64,000 bases of DNA, taken from NCBI RefSeq assembly GCF_002994745.2, contig NC_037088.1, positions 45,314,911 to 45,378,910 on the forward strand, written 5' to 3'. The position numbers and the translations under genes are program-made. Source of the stretch: Rosa chinensis (taxonomy: Eukaryota > Streptophyta > Magnoliopsida > Rosales > Rosaceae). The notes under the pieces are model-generated. The model saw nothing but the letters and a program-made list of their open reading frames with translations. It was not told the DNA's origin and did no database searches. Position 1 is the first letter of the stretch; every line of letters begins with the position of its first letter. Positions 35,370-47,271 of the stretch are shown piece by piece.

Positions 35370-37418
35370 TGTCGACATAATGTGTGCCTCTACAAACTAG
35401 GGTTTAGAGTTGTAATAGGAAAGTGTTCTAGGTATTCAATTGTATTCGGATTCTATTACCTATTGTGTATTTTGTAACTCCCTATATAAAGGGCTCCTAT
35501 TATCAATAAAAAACACAATTCCAATTCTCCTACAACACATTATCAGAATGAGCTTTAACCCTAGCTGAAAAGAAAAAAAACCTAAAAACCAAAAACTGCC
35601 GAAAACTCTACCTACAGCCTCCCCACCGCATCTACTACCCCTGCAGCCCGCGCACCACCGCATCTCAGATTGGAGTATATGTCGATCAAGGATGCAAGAG
35701 AGCTATGGGTAGCGCTAGAAGAGCGCTTTGGCAATGTCCAAGATTCCCTCCTCCCTGACTTGAAGGTTCAATGGAACAATCTGCGCTTTGCTGATTTCAA
35801 GTCTGTTGCTGAATATAATTCAGAAGCTCTTCGCGTACAATCCATGTTGAGGTTTTGTGGACAACCTGTCACAGAGCAAGAGCTAATTGAGAAAACTCTC
35901 TCCACCTTCTCCGTTTCAGCCATTGTGGTATCAAAGCAATACCGTACTGAAGTCAATGCTGGACGGATCACGAGGTTTCATCAGCTTATCAATGTTATAT
36001 CTGTAGCTGAGAAACATGATAACATACTCATGAGGAATTATAATTCAAGGCCTATTGGAACTAAGAGCGTTCATGAGGCGAATTATAATGCACCCAAAGG
36101 AGGGCGCAAGGAGCGGTACCCTAAGAATGAGGGATATGAGGGACGTATGGGCCCATATAACCGCCCTAACCAGGAAGGAAACCGCAAGTTTGGTGTGGAT
36201 ACACATGGTGGTAATGCCACACGTGGGGGAGGGTGTCGTGGTATCCCTAGCCATAACGGTGGCGCCATGGGTCATGGTGGTGGCAGCAACCCTCCTAGGG
36301 AACGCCCGCAACGTGCACCTCAATTAAAGGGAGGCAACCACAATGATGTGTGTCATCGATGTGGATCAATTGAGGATTGGTTCAAGAAATGCAAGGCAAG
36401 CGAGCAACTAGCTGCAAGATACAGGGCATACAGGGACCTGAGGGAGCAAGAAGTGTACCTTGCAGAAGAAGAAGAAGAAGAAGATAGTGGAGATGTCAAT
36501 CTCACCATAGAGGACTTCAAAGCTGAAGATGAAGTGCACAAGGATGCAGCAGACTTTGATTAGATTAGTCCTTTTATTTTTCCAAGAACTTTTGTAATGG
36601 CAATATGCCTTAGTCAATAAATGACAATTGTATTAACTCTTTCTTATATGGCGGACCCAATAAAATGTGATGTTTAGGAAGGTCATTGAGATTATTGGTA
36701 CTTAAGAGAGCCTCGCTCCACTAACATCTCTCTCTACTTTCCTGGTCGTATTTGATTGGAGTTACCAAACGGATAGAGTGACTACAATGTGTCTTAGTTT
36801 GATTTTATTTTGGATTAGATTTTGGAAACTGTGATGTAATCATTAGCTATTAATAAAGTGTCAATTCTTTTACTTAATGTCTTGGACATACCTTAATTCG
36901 AACTTTATTATATAAGAGCCAATGATTTTCATGTGGAAACACATTTTCAGAATGGACAAAGTTCCTTTGCATCACCTCTAATGACTACGGACATAAACGA
37001 GTATTAGAGAAACTTATGTGTCGCTCTAGTGGGTTGTATGCAACCACTATTCGAGTTATTGAATCCAACCATGTCATGAGAGACGACTTATGGGATTCTG
37101 ACACATATAGGCTTTGGCATGATGATCCGTGTATTAAAGACTTTACACTGACATCCATTTTCAGAACGAAGAAAAGTAAGAACCAAGAATTGGTTCGAGG
37201 AGCTGCACATGCCCCTCATAGAGCCATAATTGTGCAAAGACATGGCATTGATGTCGACATAATGTGTTCCTCTACAAACTAGGGTTTAGAGTTGTAATAG
37301 GAAAGTGTTCTAGGTATTCAATTGTATTCGGATTCTATTACCTATTGTGTACCTTGTAACTCCATATATAAAGGGATCCTATTATCAATAATAAACACAA
37401 TTCTAATTCTCCTACAAA
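35370..37418 (+). mobile_element. Ty1/copia element, internally deleted, with two LTRs
   Basis: Short LTRs at 35370-35537 (TGTCGACATAATG...TACAACA) and 37252-37418 differ at about 7 sites. A primer-binding-like sequence (cattatcagaatgagc) follows the left LTR. Gag is at 35670-36563. After about 340 bp of non-coding sequence, 36905-37245 holds a piece of the pre-integrase/integrase region (LCITSNDYGHKRVLEKLMCR, ESNHVM, DTYRLWHDD). RT, RNase H and most of the integrase are missing, and no polypurine tract is visible. Same family as 6817-8752. No clear target duplication. Confidence 0.88.
35670..36563 (+). CDS. Copia Gag protein, N-terminus truncated
   Basis: 297 codons from the first ATG. The UBN2/Gag-type helical region (MSIKDARELWVALEERFGN; WNNLRFADFKSVAEYNSEAL) covers residues 4 to about 120. 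A Gly/Arg-rich linker follows. At about residue 229 there is a zinc knuckle, CHRCGSIEDWFKKC, in which the expected His is Asp, so zinc binding is probably lost. The tail is acidic (AEEEEEEDSGDVNL) and ends DFD-stop, like the gag end at 6990. Upstream there is no ATG in frame, and the normal first ~70-80 residues of such Gag proteins appear to be missing. Confidence 0.8.
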   Translation: MEYMSIKDARELWVALEERFGNVQDSLLPDLKVQWNNLRFADFKSVAEYNSEALRVQSMLRFCGQPVTEQELIEKTLSTFSVSAIVVSKQYRTEVNAGRITRFHQLINVISVAEKHDNILMRNYNSRPIGTKSVHEANYNAPKGGRKERYPKNEGYEGRMGPYNRPNQEGNRKFGVDTHGGNATRGGGCRGIPSHNGGAMGHGGGSNPPRERPQRAPQLKGGNHNDVCHRCGSIEDWFKKCKASEQLAARYRAYRDLREQEVYLAEEEEEEDSGDVNLTIEDFKAEDEVHKDAADFD

Positions 37419-38689
37419 ATTTTTTTTCCACCAAAACGACATCGTTTTGATGTTTTGAGAGTTAAAACTCCTTCCGGTCTCGAGCTGAAGTCATTTTCGA
37501 TTCCTTCAGCCTCCTCCATCAAAACTCCGACACTTTCACTTCCAAATCCCAATTCCCAGGCAACAAATTTGATAAAATCATCAAGAGCCCATGAGTTTTC
37601 TCAAGGATTTGGCTCTAAAGGAGGCTTTTTTCGCACTTGGAGCAAGAGATTTTCTCACTTGGAGAGTTGGAATCGGATTTGCAGCAAAGGATTTAAGGTA
37701 TGAATTTGATTTCCTCGATCTTGCTGATGAATCAAATTTGCAGCAAATGTTATGTTTTTCTTGTTCAATTAACCACTTTGGTGCAACTGGGAATGTGAGA
37801 TTATGATAATAGCATAAATGAATGAGAATCATGTATGATAGCAATCGGTGCAGTGATAGCAATTGATACTAAATGAGGGAAAGAACATGGGTATTGGCAA
37901 GGTTTGCAGAATATGCAGACCATAGTGTTGGGGATTATCATGTGCTTTGGTCATATTACTCATATATAATAGCAATCTGGAATTATCATGTGTTTCTGGT
38001 AATCATTTTGTAATCAAAACAAAGGAGTGGTGTTTCATTATGGCCAAAGTTGTTGGCTTTACCTCCAGCAGAATTGCTTTCTCAATTAAGTTTCTACTTA
38101 TTGCAGTAATTCCTTGTATGGCAGATCAAACACCTTCAAGTATAGTGAGGCTGGCTAGAGTACTAATCACTGATAATTAGCTTCTGGTATAGCTTCTGTT
38201 ATTATCTTATAGAGAAACTAACGGTTATGTTTGTGTTGTGACGTGATGGTTATGTTTGTTTTGTGAGTTTCAGGGGCACATGATGTGGCTGCATAGACAA
38301 GATTCCTTCAAGGAGAAGTTTGAGGGATCTCAATGAAGCCAGTAACAATGTTGCTGATAATCAGCTTTTAAGCTTTGAGCCATTACCATCAGAATTGTAT
38401 GTAAACAATTCCCAACTTCTATTTTTTTTTTTCAGTCTGTGTGATTGGTTTCTAAGTTTCATTGTGTAATTGGGAGGGAGCAGTCTGATTTTGGTTGTCA
38501 AATTTTAGTTTTTGGTTACAATACATGTTCTATATATAAGACTAGTTATAATACATAAATACAACTAATTTATACGTAAGGTTTATGCCTTACGCCTCAA
38601 GGCGAACGCCTTGCTGAGGCTCTCCCGAAAGTGCCTCGGCTACGCCTCAGCCTTTTAAAACATTGATATATACACACACACACACACAC

Positions 38690-39138
38690 ACATGTGGGTC
38701 TGTCCTTTCTAGGTCGAAAGCAACAGTGGTGCTTTGGTCTGGTCGTTGTGATTGAATATTTGAATATGCCCTCAGGGATTTGTTCTTGTGATAATGATCC
38801 AGGACAAAGGTTACTAATTCCTATGAGATTATGCCATATAGATACGCTTTATTCTAGTCTCCTGGTTTCCTCCGCGTCCGACCGGGCCGGATCAATAACA
38901 GTACAGACAGCTCATTTCAGGCATCCGGAGCAGCTGGTTTTGGAATCTTTCAAAATGGTGATGGTTTGGCTCCAACAGCTAGTGCTATCGTTTCTAGCTC
39001 TTGGTTTTTTTGAAAGTGCACAATGAATGCTTGTTCTGCTTTACTTGCTAGCTCCAGTACTGTTTGTTGCAGCTCCAATTTTTAGTGCCGTTAATTCAGA
39101 TTCCATTATGGGTCTTTCTTCTCAGTTGTTTTAGCTTG
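38690..39138. repeat. Upstream flank of phytocyanin copy 3, displaced by insertions
   Basis: 38690-38995 matches the promoter-side flank of copies 1 and 2 (tgtgattgaatatttgaata, tatgccctcagggatttgtt, ccgcgtccgaccgggccgg). It continues the duplicon interrupted at about 34210. No gene. Confidence 0.75.
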
Positions 39139-39146
39139 GCCACCAG

Positions 39147-40076
39147 CAGGGACGGATCTAGGATTGAAACCTTGGACGGGCTTGAATTTCTTAAACCAAA
39201 AAAAAAAAATTATATATATATTGCCCGATTTGGAATATCAAACAATTGCCCGATTTGGAATATCAAACAAGTGCAGCTAAAAAAAGCAGCAAATTGGTTG
39301 GTTCAATGAAACCGCTTGACACAAACCCATTTCATACAATCATACCTCCATTTATATAGTCAAGTTCTCCAGTCGTCAGACCCACTTAATCAATTAATCA
39401 AACATTCAAACCCACTTAATCAATTAATCAAACATTCAAACCCACTTACCCACATCAATTAAACATTTAAACCCACTTACCCACATCACATTTAACCCAC
39501 ATCAATTAAACAATAAAATGATAAATTGCAAATTTGCAAAATAAGGAGAAGGAGAGAACGCTCAACGTTGCATACCAGATTTCCAGACCAAGAGAATTTG
39601 ACCGCAAGTCCGCAACCTTCATTCTTCAATCCACGAAATCTTCAATCCAATACAACCTACGAACATGAATTTCACATCAATCCTTAAACCCTATAAATTG
39701 CCCCAAATTGGATTGATTCAATTAAACAAAATCTTACATTGAATCATTGCCCCAAATTGATGTTGATGTCTTGATCTCTGAGAGAAGTGGAGAAGCCGAG
39801 AATGCCAGAGCTGCAGAAGTGCATAGTGCAGAAGTTTAGAGGAGGAGGAGGACTGGAGGAGCCGAGGTGAGATGATTAGACGAACTGGAGGCTGGAGCGT
39901 AGTCGAAGACTCGAAGTCGACTAGTCGAGTGAATTGGAGTGGGTTTAGGAATTAGGACGGGCTTGGGCTGGACAATACCCAACTAAAAAAAAAAAGTATA
40001 CATCTAATTTTTTTTTAAGCCCAAAATTCTCAGACAGGCTGGAGCCCGCCCCACTTATAGTGTACATCCGCCCCTG
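39147..40076. mobile_element. hAT non-autonomous element, 930 bp
   Basis: Ends CAGGGACGGATCTAGG... and ...CATCCGCCCCTG are inverted repeats. Flanked by gccaccag (39139-39146) and gccactag (40077-40084), an 8-bp target duplication with one mismatch. No transposase. A short direct repeat (cccacttaatcaattaatca) occurs at 39390-39440. Confidence 0.88.
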
Positions 40077-40302
40077 GCCACTAGCCCACCATCATCAGAA
40101 AGAATGAAATGCTGCTTCATTCGGAGTTAGTATGATCTCTAATCTCCTCTCTGGGGCCTCTAATGCAAGCTCTAAAGAATTTTTGGACTTTGCCAAAAAT
40201 TCTTTAATATTCCGAATTTGCCTACGTCATATTAATATCTCAATACATCAATAGTAGACCAGTTCGATATAAAAATAGATTGACTCTATGCATTAATACA
40301 AA

Positions 40303-40960
40303 CTAATTCAAATTATCAAAATAAAGAGTATGGGCAGCCTGAAAAGGCAAAGCATGAGACCAACTAGAAATCTCCAAAGTATGTCCAAGATAGGCATTAG
40401 CATTAGCGACAAAATTGGCTTTCCTCCAAACATTTTGAATCGGATTGAGTGAAATGACATAGAGATCATTTTGATGTCTCCAACTATCATTTTGATCTTC
40501 CAGGGGCAAGAAATCTTTCTGGTGATATGCTGTCAATGGGAATTTTTGAATCTCCTTGAACCTGAATATGAGTATGACTATGGATAAAAGCTGTTGTAAG
40601 GCCTACTCTTAAAGCCAACACCTCCCCAATGAGGACATCAGTATAACCTATATCTTTGGTTATAGGAATCAGAGGATTTCTTTCTTCATTTATAATCACA
40701 AAACCTGCAACACCTTGATGATTATGCTTCATTGAGCCATCAGAATTAAGCTTCACAGAATTTGAATCTGGGAGTTACCATCCCATAAGATGTTTGCTAG
40801 CATTTCTTCTTCTGTGAGGAGAGGAGTAAGCTTGTTAATATTGGAGAGCCATAGTTGATAATGCATAAACAACTTGAGTAGGAGTTTTATTAACTTGTAT
40901 AAAGACCGCATGATTTCTGGCATACCAAATTTGATATCTAGTTCAAAAGGGACATTTCTT
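40303..40960 (-). pseudogene. LINE-type RNase H remnant
   Basis: The minus strand encodes KLNSDGSMKHNHQGVAGFV, IGEVLALRVGL and VQGDSKIPIDSI. A frame change leads to NVWRKANFVANANAYLGHTL, ending at 40303. These fit the order D-E-D and the NxVA motif of the RNase H domain of plant LINEs. Upstream, 40760-40960 keeps a broken WYARNHAVF stretch. No RT remains. Confidence 0.75.
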
Positions 40961-41604
40961 AACTTTTGAAAAATTTAACCAAAATGAGTATTCTCCTTAC
41001 TAATATAGAAGATTAACCAAATGACCATGAGGCCCATGAAAGTGGAAAAGGCTTATTGCAACAACTCTTGCAAATCCACTCACTTCCTCTTCTCTACTTC
41101 ATCAATTTGTTTGTTGCCTATCTGTTGCATTCTGTTCCTTTGCAATTTTCTTGTAGTCATTTTCTTGTACAACATGTTACAAAAATGGGCATAAGTTATG
41201 CCTCTCAAATTCTTATTCATCCTATCTTTACATGCCAAAACAGGACATTCTCTAGATATACAAAGAGATGCTCCCTTAAACCCAAAAGTACATATCCACT
41301 AGCTCATACCCCATTCATTTTTGGCTAAAGTGCCACTAGTACATACTGCCTCAAGCTACAACCAACATGGATAATTCCTTGTTTTATTTTTGCACATTTT
41401 CTATTCCTACTTCTTCTGTTCTCCACAGTAACATTCAGATCTCAGAGTCAATAAACCCAAAATAGTACCAATGGCAATGGGAACCATAATTGAGTATGAA
41501 GGCTGAGAGCCATCACCCATTTAGTTCTTGGGATGTAACTGAAGCTCCAGACCTCTAGCACATAGGTAAATATCCTTAATCACTACAGCTACAAACCACG
41601 TCAC
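40961..41604. other. Intergenic / 3' region of the DUF4378 gene
   Basis: No gene recognised. The part next to 41605 may be 3' UTR of the minus-strand gene. Confidence 0.5.
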
Positions 41605-43727
41605 TTATCTCAATAAGAGATCAACCGAAAGCTCATCCACCAAGAACTCAAGCACGGCAGTCTCGATTTGTAAAGCCAACTCCTCTTTCTCATCCTCAAA
41701 CTTGTTAAGCCACTTCCCTCCTTTATGCATATCTCTAACAAAGGCTTCTTTCTTGTGCTCAAGTCCCCACTCAAAGGGTCCAGTTTTTTCCTCACTAATC
41801 CAAGCTTTTGCTTTGCTAACGATCTCCCAATTAAACCCATCATCTGTTTGATAATTTCTTTGTGCACCCAATTCTTCCCTGAAGAAATCCAACAATAGTT
41901 TATCTTCCATTTCGTACTCACAGCTCTCTGGTTTTAAGCTAGTTGCTCTGACAAAATTCAACAGTTCCAATGCCCTCTCTTCAATTCCATGCTCTTCTTC
42001 TTCTTCGAAGTTGATACCTTCTTCCGGTGACAACCATGAGTCGAAATCAGCGTCTAGGTTGGCAAGACTCTCAAAGTGCTTGATCCTTTGCATAAGCATT
42101 TCTTTCGTTCCTGTCAAAAATTGATGAAATATTATGAGGAACCTGTGGTCATTCTCCAATACAAAAAACACTTGAATAATAATGGATGCAAAAGAAAAGA
42201 GGGTCAGAACACTAGGGCAGATTCATCATTGCAGATCTAGTATTCAAGTCAGTACATGTTATAGTCTTTTCAAATTCATGATATCAACCTGTTTTTCTCT
42301 TTTTGTTGCTTGTGGGTGAAGCCTTTTATGTTTAGCCAATTTCAGTGCTTAATGAACAAAGATTCATGTATATATGTTAATGATATGGTACAATACTAAA
42401 TTGAAAGATATGATGGAGAGAATAGGGCACTTACTCTCCACATTGGCAAGGCTTTGGTCAAAAGTGGTCGAAAATGCCTCTTCATCGTCTTCCCCAAATT
42501 GAAAATCGAGCACAGAAACTGGGCTGTGTTGTTCATCTTCATCACAAAATAGCACCTCAACCTGATGATGTTTAAGTACCAATGATCAGTTCACCCCTTA
42601 CGAACAAAACTGAACAATATTCACAGAAATGGTTCCTCTGGAACACATGCATATTTTGCATTACTCGAAGAACTACAGTTATGCCTAACAAGTAGAAATG
42701 AGATTTTATCTCACCTAATATGCATCACACTAGGGTTTGTAAAATTAAGATGAACACCGCTATAGAATTGGTAACATTATTGATCATGTGGGCGTGTAAA
42801 CGATTGCTGTCGTAATTTAAGTTAAGATCCGACAAGTAACTCGTCGGTGGATGATCTACTATATATAGGACAAGGGGACCAGAAAGTACCACATAAAGTA
42901 CAAACGTCAGGATAAGTCAACAAAATTAAATTAATTAATACCATCTGAGGACCCTGAACAGCAGACACATGATATTAATATAGATGCGGTGCACTAAATA
43001 ATTGCTCTACCTTGGGGTCCAATTCACCGCATCTTGCTGTCCCTGCCGTAGCCTCCGTGGAATTCCTGCCGACACATGGTGAATACTTTTTACCCATCTC
43101 ATTTTTACCACCAAACGGGGACGGTAAAAACTCCGCGGTAAAATCACTGTCACACCAACTTGACCCATTGCTGCTATTACTACAAGTAGTAGTAGTTGTG
43201 GACTCTGTTACGGTGGTGGCTGTGGTACAATGGTGAGGTGAAGAAGCGAAATCCCACGGCAGAGATTGAGGTAACCTCTCATCGCGGAATGATGTCCACC
43301 GTAGGATATCTTTGACTTTCACACTGACTTGGACTTGAGTTTGAAGACTCTGCTTCCTTGACCATGAGCTCTTTTTGGACAGCCGCCGTGAGAGGCTCCG
43401 TGGTAAAAGGGAGGGAGTTTTTACTGCAGTAAATTGGATGTTTTTTACCACATTCATGAAGGACTGGAATGCTGAGATTGTGGTAGATGCTGCTTTTGAT
43501 CTGCTTCTATGTAACTTGCTAGTAATGGTGGTATTGGGTTTGGGATTTGGGTTTCTTGCTTTGCAATCAAGTTGTGGTTTTCTTGGAAATGATTTGAACA
43601 CACTTGAAGAACATGAATTGGAATTTTCATTGAGGAAATCCTTGAGCATTGTTGGCCTGCGCTCTATTGGAAAAGGCTTTTTCTGATCCACATTCTTGTA
43701 TGAGCATGAAGAACTAGAAGAACACAT
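41605..43727 (-). CDS. DUF4378-type (TRM-like) protein, three exons
   Basis: Exons are 43011-43727, 42435-42561 and 41605-42110. Introns have GT-AG ends and phases 0 and 1, and the product is 449 aa. The N-terminus has RRPTMLKDFLNENSNSCSSSVFKSFPR, the LKDFL...SCSS-GFKSFPR signature of small plant proteins in the TON1-recruiting-motif / DUF4378 group. The middle is basic and Ser-rich (RSLSRRLSKKSSWSRKQS). The second exon is acidic (FGEDDEEAFSTTF). The C-terminus (about 340-449), with EDKLLLDFFREELGAQ, KAKAWI and ALQIETAVLEFLVDELSVDLL, fits a DUF4378-like domain. Members studied elsewhere act at cortical microtubules; this role is inferred. The start at 43727 is the first likely ATG; 43649 (MLKDF) is an alternative. 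The gene appears intact. Confidence 0.78.
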
Positions 43728-43947
43728 TTTTGAAGAAGAAGGAAAGTATATGAAAATTTTGTAACCCAACAAGCAATTCTATGTGATTTGACAATTCAAA
43801 GTTCTTGAAGCCCAAAACAAAATGATTGAAGCCTTCAAGTTGGATGATCCCAATTCCCAAATGATGCTAAGGATCACAGAAATGAAGAAATTGAAGAATT
43901 GGGTTATGAAAAGAGTGAAGTGGGAGAGTGAGAGTGAGAAGAGCTAG

Positions 43948-43962
43948 GGTTTATATATAAGA
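43948..43962 (-). promoter_or_regulatory. Candidate TATA box of the DUF4378 gene
   Basis: On the minus strand, cttatatataaaccc lies about 220 bp upstream of the ATG. No other TATA-like motif lies closer. Confidence 0.5.
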
Positions 43963-44638
43963 AGTGGAAGAAAAGGAGAGGAAGCTTCTTGTTTTCTGGG
44001 TTGAGATCTCCAGGTATTTGATCATATACAAAAATTGTAAGTGAGGAAATGAGAAGCTGGGTGGAGGATGCTATATATGCAGAGAATGATTTAAAAAATG
44101 GAGCTACATGACAAACAAGTGCAAGAGCTTGGATGCTTCTATTTTGCTCTTATTTTAAGAGAGGAGGAGAACTAGGACTGAGAGAGATTTGGGGAGATCT
44201 CTTGGTCTATGGGACTTGGAAGCATGTTTTTGAGGGGAAGGAGGTTGACCTTTTAATGATCATCATCAAGTTGGCCAAGACCAGAGTGTCCTTTAACTAG
44301 GGTTTGATTGTATGGTTCTTATAATGTGGTTTAGATTGGTCCTTTATATTGCCCGTTATTAATTCTGGGGGATGACTAATATCTGTACTTGAGAGTCTTG
44401 AGACTTGAGAGAGTTTGATCACATATTCACACATGCAGAAGGGTATACTAACTCAGAGTGATTTTGTGGTTCCCCTAGTGTCCTTAAACTGATCCTCTGC
44501 CAACAATAATTGTAATACTGAGATTGCATCAATACTGAGTGAGATTCACAACTTATGGAGCACATGATTTTGTACGTAATCAGAGGAAATTTGAAATGAA
44601 ACACATGAGGCTAGCCAGCCACAAGATAGCTAGATATC
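43963..44638. other. Upstream region of the DUF4378 gene
   Basis: No gene. AT-rich, with the hAT insertion following at 44647. Confidence 0.5.
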
Positions 44639-45422
44639 ATCATATCCAGAGCCGTCTCAAACTTTTCGGAGGTCTTGTGCGAAAGTTTAAGATGCGGCCC
44701 TCCAAACTTCAATCTTATATGAAATTTATACTCGAACAAACTCACAATGTAAAATCAAATAACCAATAATATATGATCAATATCATTGGATGAGCCTACA
44801 AAAGAGGGTAAGTATTCAATACAAACATAAAGTTTGCAGCATAAAATAATTACAAAAATATGCTTTGATCTGAAACCCTCAAAATAACACATTCTAGCAG
44901 TGTTGATTGATATTCATTTGAAAATCCATCTCCTTGCCTTCTTACCTGCAAACTAATCAATTAGCTTATCACAATTTTGTGTTCTAATTTTGAACCGTGC
45001 AAACAAGAACAAAAATCAAGATTACTGTTTCAATAAAATTAGTATCAAAACTCGGGAATCTAACAGTAAACCTATCCAGGTATCCAAAAGATCCCCAAAT
45101 TTAGATATCGGAAAATCAGAAATGACTAAAGCAACAAGCTTTCAAGTGAGTCTGAATTTCCAAAAACAAATCAAAGCATTCATCCGAGCTGTAATCGCAT
45201 GAAACAAGATCAATAAGGTTGAAATCAAGAAGAGATAGTCAAATTCGTCGCAAAACCTAACAGAGTGAAAGAAAGAAAAGATTACCTGAGGAGAATGAGT
45301 CGATGAGGGAATCATCCTCACAGGAAACGTCGATGAGGCTGAGGCGTCTGGGTTGGGTGTCGTTCTTATTGAGCAAGTCGGAATCTTTGATGAGAGGCTA
45401 AGTAGAGAGGTACTAAAGCGAA

Positions 45423-46302
45423 TTAGGGTTGGCAAATTGGGCCGAAGCAACCGAACCAGCTGGAATTCGAACCGGCCGGAACTGATTTGGGCCGAAAACT
45501 CTGCCTGCAGACTTTCGGATCTGCTGAGCTGTACCGATAGCTCATATTCGGCTCGGCTACTGTATGAGATATTGCATACCGTCGGTATACCGTACCGACC
45601 GTATACATGTATACATATCGAATTATATACAAAATATATATAACTTTGTAAGAGGTGGGCTTCGAACGCCTCACCTCCTATACACCAACCCAACTCTCGA
45701 CCACTCGAGCTGAATCTGCTTTTAATAGATTATGTACAAACTTTCTATGTATAGTTTCTTAAATGATAGATTAAACAAAACAAAGCTCCTTTCCTTATTT
45801 CTCTCTCTCTCTCTTTCCAGTCTCTTCTATCTTTTTCTCCTTCGTCGTTCTTCTTCTTCTTCTTCACAGACCTGTGGCTTTGCCAAACGTCGATATCAAA
45901 TCATCATCAGATCAACACTGCCCACCAAATCAACATCAAATCATCATTAGATCAACATCAGATCAACATCAGATTCATCATTAGATCATCCTCATCTAAT
46001 TAGTAATTACCATATCTTCCATTATCAAATCAACATCATCTGATCATCGTCATCTCCAACATCATGAATCTCCGGTGGAGGAGGAAGAAAAAAAGTCTCA
46101 AAATCATCAGATTTCAGACATGAATCTCCGGCTGCAAACCCACTGAAAAACGAACTATGCCAACCGAAATCTCGGCTTTCTGACAGTCGATATACCGACT
46201 ATGTCGGATCGGCGGCGGTTTGAAAATCTTGATACCGACAGAGGTCGGTTCGGCAGTGGTTTGGGGAAAAATGGATCAGTTTAGTACCGAATCCAGCCCT
46301 AG
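45423..46302. mobile_element. Nested MITE-like element within the hAT element
   Basis: Termini TAGGGTTGGCAAATTGG and, inverted, TAGGGCTGGATTCGG. Flanks gcgaat and gtcgaat suggest a partly preserved duplication. Ends are rich in 'ggccgaa / ccgaac' as in hAT MITEs. A (CTT)n-type tract lies near 45850. Confidence 0.6.
45650..45715 (-). other. tRNA-like / SINE-like stretch
   Basis: On the minus strand, ctcgagtggtcgagagttgg resembles a Pol III A box and, about 30 bp on, ggcgttcgaagccc resembles a B box. No complete tRNA fold was found, so it is a pseudo-tRNA or SINE head at best. Confidence 0.3.
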
Positions 46303-46671
46303 GTCGAATGGTCGATGAGAATTGACGAGAGGAGATATGGAGGAGAGACAGAACGCAGAAAAAAGAGGAGGATAAGGTTTGGTTGTGTGGCACAGTGGAC
46401 CTAATTTCATCTTCAGTTTTTAATATTAATTTATTTAAATATAAAACCATGAAAAATAAAATGGGCCCTCTAAATTGAGATGTAGGTGTCAGGTGTGTGA
46501 AGTTGTGAACGTAGAAAAAAGATTATGGGGCCTTATTTTATATTATTTATAGTTTTTAATATTTATTATTATATACATAAAACACATAAAAAAATTTTTG
46601 GGGCCCTCTCAATTAGGGGCCCTGTGTTGTTGCTCTTGTTGCACATGTTGAGAGTCGGCCTTGATCATATC

Positions 46672-47240
46672 ATATAGAAAACATATATGTTTATTTCAAA
46701 TGGTTTGATATGATAATGTGGTTATACGTTCGATTTAAATCATTTATAGATGAGTTTTTATTTGATCGTATTGTTAAAGTCGGGTTTTAGATAGTATAAT
46801 GTTTATTATGTATGTCTAACAATACTAACTATATGCGTGATCAAATCGATTGTGATGAGTTTGATCCTAACTGCTAATAAGAAGTTTTATCGTACTTTGA
46901 TATCATTTCAAATAACAATCAAATCACAATCATTATTTGACTTGTAGACTTGTAGTAAATGAATCACTATGGTAAGAAATTTGATCATACATTCAAACTA
47001 TTTCATCAAGGATTATATATATGAGAAATTCTAGAATGTGTTAACGTATGACATGCATACAATTGTCTTAAAGTGGTAAAACGGGTCCTCAAAATAGTAA
47101 TATTAGTCCTCAAAGTGGTTGCATGAGTCCTTAAAGTAGTAAATTTTCTTAGTTACCGCTTGAGTCCTCAAGTGGTAAAATGAGTCTTTAAAGTGGTAAA
47201 AATGAGTTTTTAAAGTGGTAAAAATAGTTAATGTATGAGA

Positions 47241-47271
<31 letters not shown>

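Larger units (their letters stand above)
35181..38672. mobile_element. TIR element hosting a copia insertion
   Basis: The left end, tcaatgtattaaaaagagcg, and the right end, inverted tcaatgttttaaaaggctga, are similar. Both continue into 'aggcg'-rich sequence typical of a common plant MITE type. The copia at 35370-37418 lies inside. The part at 37440-38570 has exon-like pieces, for example 38296-38400 (SRRSLRDLNEASNN), of unknown origin. The target duplication cannot be read because the site is a microsatellite. Confidence 0.5.
44647..46663. mobile_element. hAT-type element, about 2 kb, non-autonomous
   Basis: Perfect 8-bp target duplication atcatatc at 44639-44646 and 46664-46671. Ends CAGAGCCGTCTCAAAC and, inverted, CAAGGCCGACTCTCAAC match imperfectly. 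No transposase domain. A second element (45423-46302) and a tRNA-like stretch lie inside. Confidence 0.88.

Noticed and set aside
36055..36327. ORFs on both strands overlapping 35670-36563
   Set aside because: Shadows of the copia gag frame, which has clear Gag features.
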